From Pseudomonas putida (lineage in GTDB: Bacteria; Pseudomonadota; Gammaproteobacteria; Pseudomonadales; Pseudomonadaceae), in contig NZ_JANHLD010000001.1 in the NCBI RefSeq assembly GCF_028682455.1, positions 1,776,001 to 1,840,000 of the forward strand: a DNA stretch of 64,000 nucleotides, read 5' to 3'. Positions 60,665 to 64,000 of this stretch are shown in pieces. The notes beneath the pieces are model-generated. The model searched no databases and was not told the origin of the DNA. It saw only the letters and a program-made list of their open reading frames with translations. Numbering within the stretch: the first letter of the stretch is position 1; the number at the start of each line of letters is the position of its first letter. A program made the position numbers and the translations under genes.

Positions 60665-61603
60665 ATGCCTGAACTCTGTGTGGGCGAGCGCTGCTGGACG
60701 GTGCCGACGGGCAGTAACCTGCTCGATGCGCTGAACGGCGGTGGGTGCTCGGTGCCCTACAGTTGTCGGGCTGGCAGTTGCCATGCCTGCCTGGTGCGTT
60801 GCCTCGAAGGCGTGCCTGGCGACGCCTTGCCGGGTGCCTTGGGCGCAGACAAGCGCGAGCAGGGCTGGCGCCTGGCCTGCCAGTGCCAGGTCGAGGGCGA
60901 CTTGCGGGTGGCGGTGTTCGATCCACAGCGCGATGGCGCACCTGCCCGGGTAGCCAGTGTGGAGTGGCTGAGCGCCGAGGTCCTGCGCCTGCGCCTGCAG
61001 CCTGAGCGCCCCTTGCGCTACCAGGCCGGGCAACACCTGGTGTTGTGGAGCGCGCAGGGGGTGGCCCGGCCTTACTCGTTGGCCAGCCTGCCCGGCGACG
61101 AGCCGTACCTGGAGTTCCATATCGATTGTCGCCAACCCGGCGCATTCTGTGATGCCGCGCGCCAGTTGCAGGTGGGTGACGAAGTACGGCTGGGCGAATT
61201 GCGCGGTGGCGCGCTGCACTACGATGCCGATTGGCAGGAGCGCCCACTGTGGTTGCTGGCTGCGGGCACGGGGCTGGCGCCATTGTGGGGCATCGTGCGC
61301 GAGGCCTTGCGCCAGGACCACCATGGGCCGATACGGCTGTTGCACCTGGCTCACGATGACCAGGGGCATTACCTGGCCGCAGAACTGGCCGTGCTGGCCG
61401 AACGTCATCCGCAACTGCAGGTCGAACTGCTGACCCCGCAGGTGCTACCCCAGGCGCTGGCCGCGCTGCGCCTGCAGTCCCGGCAGACGATTGCCCTGGC
61501 CTGTGGATCGCCAGCCAGCGTCGAGCTGTTTGCCCGCCGATTGTTCCTAGCCGGTTTGCCGCGCAACCAGCTGTTGGCCGATACCTTCACCGGCCATGCC
61601 TGA
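60665..61603 (+). CDS. 2Fe-2S ferredoxin-type NAD(P)H reductase
   Basis: The 312-residue protein has an N-terminal plant-type ferredoxin domain with the cluster motif C-x4-C-x2-C (CRAGSCHAC) and a further Cys in LACQCQV, then an FAD-binding domain (RPYSLASLPGDEPYLEF) and an NAD-binding domain (LLAAGTGLAPLWGIVREAL). It carries electrons from NAD(P)H to an unknown partner oxygenase or reductase; no oxygenase gene lies nearby. The ATG follows GGGAG. It diverges from fumarase and ends convergently with pykA. By position it equals the reductase next to pykA in P. aeruginosa. Confidence 0.88.
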   Translation: MPELCVGERCWTVPTGSNLLDALNGGGCSVPYSCRAGSCHACLVRCLEGVPGDALPGALGADKREQGWRLACQCQVEGDLRVAVFDPQRDGAPARVASVEWLSAEVLRLRLQPERPLRYQAGQHLVLWSAQGVARPYSLASLPGDEPYLEFHIDCRQPGAFCDAARQLQVGDEVRLGELRGGALHYDADWQERPLWLLAAGTGLAPLWGIVREALRQDHHGPIRLLHLAHDDQGHYLAAELAVLAERHPQLQVELLTPQVLPQALAALRLQSRQTIALACGSPASVELFARRLFLAGLPRNQLLADTFTGHA

Positions 61604-61615
61604 ACGGCAGGCATA

Positions 61616-61647
61616 AAAAAACCGCAGCACAGGCTGCGGTTTTTTTA
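61616..61647. terminator. Bidirectional terminator between reductase and pykA
   Basis: ACCGCAGC/GCTGCGGT (61621-61628/61633-61640) closes a 4-base loop with A-run and T-run on either side, serving both convergent genes. Confidence 0.92.
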
Positions 61648-61661
61648 TGGCGAAGGCCTGA

Positions 61662-63113
61662 TCAGACCAGCGAATCACCGACATGCAGGATCTTCATGCC
61701 GTTGGTGCCACCGATGGTGTGGTAGCTGTCGCCTTTGGTCAGGATCACCCAGTCACCTGGCTCGACCAGGCCGCGCTTGAGCAGCTCGTCCACCGCTGCC
61801 TGGCTGACTTTTTCCGCCGGCAGGGCAGCCGGATCGAAGGCAATCGGGTAGACGCCGCGGAACATCGAGGCGCGAGCCTGGGTAGCGCGGTGCGGGGACA
61901 GGGCGAAGATCGGCACGTGCGAACGCAGGCGCGACATGATCAGCGGGGTGTAGCCACTCTCGGTCAGGGCAATGATTGCCTTGACGCCCGGGAAGTGGTT
62001 GGCGGTGTACATGGCGGCCAGGGCGATGCTTTCGTCGCAGCGCTCGAAACGGGTGTGCAGGCGATGGCTGGACTTCTGGTTGGTCGGGTGCTTTTCAGCG
62101 CCCTGGCAGATGCGGGCCATGGCCTGTACGGCTTCGATCGGGTAGGCGCCGGCGGCGCTTTCGGCCGAGAGCATCACCGCGTCGGTGTTGTCGAGCACGG
62201 CGTTGGCGACGTCGGACACTTCGGCACGGGTCGGCATCGGGTTCTGGATCATCGACTCCATCATCTGGGTGGCGACGATCACGGCCTTGTTGTTGCGACG
62301 GGCATGCTGGATGATTTTCTTCTGGATCGCGATCAGTTCGGCGTCGCCGATTTCCACGCCCAGGTCACCGCGGGCAACCATCACCGCGTCACTGGCGGAG
62401 ATCAGGCCGTCGAGAGTTTCATCGTCGGCTACCGCTTCGGCGCGCTCGATCTTGGCCACCAGCCAGGCGCTGCCGCCGGCTTCGTCGCGCAGGCGACGGG
62501 CGTATTCCATGTCGCTGGCGTCACGCGGGAAGGAAACGGCCAGGTAGTCCAGGTCCATTTCTGCAGCCAGCTTGATATCGGCCTTGTCTTTTTCGGTCAG
62601 GGCCGGTGCGGTCAGGCCGCCACCTTTGCGGTTGATGCCCTTGTGGTCGGACAGCGGGCCGCCGATCAGTACCGAACAGTGCAGGGAGTCGGCGGTGGCG
62701 GTTTCGACACGCATCACCACGCGGCCGTCGTCGAGCAGCAGCTCGTCGCCGACGCCGCAATCCTTGACCAGGTCCGGATAGTCGATCCCGACGATTTCCT
62801 GGGTACCTGCGGTCAGCGGGTGAGCGGTAGAGAAGGTGAAGCGATCACCGACTTTGAGTTCGATGCGCTTGTTGGCGAATTTGGCAATACGAATCTTCGG
62901 ACCTTGCAGGTCGCCCAGCAGTGCCACGTGGCGACCCAGGCGCGCAGCGATCTCACGGATCAGGCGGGCGCGGGCTTTATGCTCATCGGGGGTGCCGTGA
63001 GAGAAGTTCAGGCGGGCGACATCCAGGCCGGCAAGGATCAGTTGTTCGATAACTTCCGGCGAGTTGCTGGCGGGGCCAAGGGTGGCGACGATTTTGGTAC
63101 GGCGGATGGTCAT
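61662..63113 (-). CDS. pykA: Pyruvate kinase (PykA type)
   Basis: Pyruvate kinase makes pyruvate and ATP from phosphoenolpyruvate. The 483-residue protein has MTIRRTKIVATLGPASNSPE at the N-terminus, the ligand segments RLNFSHGTPDEH and LLGDLQGPKIRI, the effector-region pattern of the PykA/type II group, and the signature MVARGDLGVEIG. It is followed by a terminator and preceded by a 170-base gap. Pseudomonads use Entner-Doudoroff glycolysis, where this is one of two isoenzymes. Confidence 0.97.
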   Translation of the reverse strand: MTIRRTKIVATLGPASNSPEVIEQLILAGLDVARLNFSHGTPDEHKARARLIREIAARLGRHVALLGDLQGPKIRIAKFANKRIELKVGDRFTFSTAHPLTAGTQEIVGIDYPDLVKDCGVGDELLLDDGRVVMRVETATADSLHCSVLIGGPLSDHKGINRKGGGLTAPALTEKDKADIKLAAEMDLDYLAVSFPRDASDMEYARRLRDEAGGSAWLVAKIERAEAVADDETLDGLISASDAVMVARGDLGVEIGDAELIAIQKKIIQHARRNNKAVIVATQMMESMIQNPMPTRAEVSDVANAVLDNTDAVMLSAESAAGAYPIEAVQAMARICQGAEKHPTNQKSSHRLHTRFERCDESIALAAMYTANHFPGVKAIIALTESGYTPLIMSRLRSHVPIFALSPHRATQARASMFRGVYPIAFDPAALPAEKVSQAAVDELLKRGLVEPGDWVILTKGDSYHTIGGTNGMKILHVGDSLV

Positions 63114-63283
63114 GCACAGACTCCTATAGTGAAGCGCAGCGAAAGGCTACTCTGGAATTTCGCTGTAGTCATTGTTCCTTTGCACTACCTGCCCGCGGGG
63201 CAGGGTGGCGTTTGAACGGTAGTCACCGCGCCTACAGAATTCGTGGAGCAGGCCGATACACTGTCCATTGAAGGAGATCCCCC

Positions 63284-63670
63284 ATGCGAGCCTTGATCGT
63301 TCTAGCCCTGGCCACCAGTGTCGTCGGCTGCACCCGTTGGTCGATGGACCATCACCTGAACAATGCCTACCGCGCCTATGATCGCGGCGATTGCGAGAAA
63401 GTGATGCTGGAGCTGTCCCAGGTCGATCGCACCAGCCGCGCCCGGCCGTTCATCCACCCCGAAGTGTCGATGCTGCGTGGCCAGTGCCTGGAGCGTCAGA
63501 AGCTGTATGTCGATGCGGCGCAGACCTACCTGTACCTCATCCAGCGCTACCCGCAGAACGAATACGCCTACCGGGCCCGGGCCCGTTTGCAGACCCTGGA
63601 ACAGCTGGGCCACTACCGCGGCGGCGAGACGGCCATTGCCCGCCCGACCAGCACCACACCTTGGCGTTAA
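63284..63670 (+). CDS. Small lipoprotein with TPR-like helical repeat
   Basis: The 128-residue protein has a lipoprotein signal (RALIVLALATSVVGC, lipid on Cys16) and a short helical part with TPR-like spacing (LNNAYRAYDRGDCEKVMLELSQ and YVDAAQTYLYLIQRYPQNEYAYRARARLQTL), ending with a Thr-rich tail. TPR lipoproteins bind other envelope proteins; the partner is unknown. It has an AAGGAG ribosome-binding site and is read toward the PilZ gene. Confidence 0.8.
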   Translation: MRALIVLALATSVVGCTRWSMDHHLNNAYRAYDRGDCEKVMLELSQVDRTSRARPFIHPEVSMLRGQCLERQKLYVDAAQTYLYLIQRYPQNEYAYRARARLQTLEQLGHYRGGETAIARPTSTTPWR

Positions 63671-63797
63671 TACTAACGTGCGGTCTCGCGGCTGTGACGC
63701 CAGAGTGGGATTTGGACTAAGCTTGAAGGTGACGTATCCGCTTCACAGCCGCACTAGCGCGGCCCTGCTATAAGGGTCTTCGACAGCGATTCCGACC

Positions 63798-64000
63798 ATG
63801 TTTCACGAGCGCCACATCGAGCGTCACCAGCTCCCTTACTACCTCAAGGTCTTCAACCGCTTTACCGACCAGCCCATCGGCTACCTGGGTAACGTGTCCG
63901 AAGACGGCCTGATGCTGATCAGCCAGTTGCCGATGCTGATCGGCCCGGATTTCGAGTTGCAACTCAAAGTGCCTGGCCGCGATGGCGAACTGCACCTGAT
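63798..64000 (+). CDS. PilZ-domain protein (5' part only)
   Basis: The window ends inside this gene; 67 codons are visible. The start MFHERHIERHQLPYYLKVF has the RxxxR-like basic motif, and the later NVSEDGLMLIS is the (D/N)xSxxG motif of c-di-GMP-binding PilZ domains, with Asn in place of the usual Asp. It probably responds to c-di-GMP. TATAAG at 63770-63775 may be a -10 element 23 bases before the ATG. Confidence 0.85.
   Translation, partial: MFHERHIERHQLPYYLKVFNRFTDQPIGYLGNVSEDGLMLISQLPMLIGPDFELQLKVPGRDGELHL

Overview
The window is a stretch of GC-rich chromosome from a Pseudomonas, most likely of the P. putida/P. fluorescens lineage. The reasons are near-identity to remembered P. putida proteins (MurC, FtsQ, XenB, ColS), the colRS locus, a DciA instead of a DnaC-type helicase loader, and scattered REP elements of the Pseudomonas type (core GCGGGCTTGCCCCGCGA). 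Gene order from ftsW to pykA follows the order I recall for P. aeruginosa PAO1 (ftsZ, lpxC, secA, argJ, ampG, groESL, colRS, mexVW, icmP, bifA, sodB, argP, xenB, olsBA, fumarase, pykA). No tRNA, rRNA, CRISPR array, insertion sequence or prophage was seen, and no gene-free stretch exceeds 300 bases.

Layout. 0-8.4 kb: the end of the dcw cell-division and wall cluster (ftsW-murG-murC-ddlB-ftsQ-ftsA-ftsZ-lpxC), tightly packed with stop/start overlaps. 8.5-15 kb: dciA (minus), secA, argJ, a GST and a Nudix-ThiE fusion. 15-18.6 kb: a minus operon of panE-like reductase, an orphan membrane histidine kinase and a cobalamin adenosyltransferase. 18.7-26.1 kb: yajQ, a small mscS channel, an MdfA-like exporter, ampG, an alkyltransferase-like protein, a DUF481 porin-like protein, a HugZ-like protein and FxsA. 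26.2-28.4 kb: groESL with a sigma-32-type promoter.

28.4-33.2 kb: the ColRS envelope-stress locus. A PAP2 phosphatase diverges from colR-colS, followed by a methyltransferase gene interrupted by an in-frame TAG, an InaA-type kinase and a small secreted protein. Two ColR-box-like sites frame the locus. 33.2-37.4 kb: mexVW efflux pump genes. 37.5-42.7 kb: a periplasmic/lipoprotein system of two imelysins, a di-heme cytochrome and a DUF1513 propeller, with a Fur-box-like site. 42.9-48.6 kb: bifA (c-di-GMP phosphodiesterase), sodB, divergent argO/argP and an NAD-dependent epimerase.

48.7-58.7 kb: a coiled-coil membrane protein, a xenB-MFS-arsR operon with an AT-rich operator-like array, acpH, olsBA (ornithine lipids), an acyl-CoA-dehydrogenase-like protein, and a run of serine hydrolase, small secreted protein, YceI and cardiolipin-synthase-type genes. 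58.8-64 kb: class I fumarase, a ferredoxin-type reductase, pykA, a small lipoprotein and the start of a PilZ protein.

Themes are envelope construction and envelope stress (dcw cluster, lpxC, ampG, ColRS, InaA, OlsBA, ClsB), c-di-GMP (bifA, yajQ, PilZ), and iron/redox handling (imelysin cluster, sodB, HugZ, xenB). The strongest anomaly is the nonsense codon in the ColR-linked methyltransferase. The best candidate for a poorly described system is the imelysin/di-heme/DUF1513 cluster.
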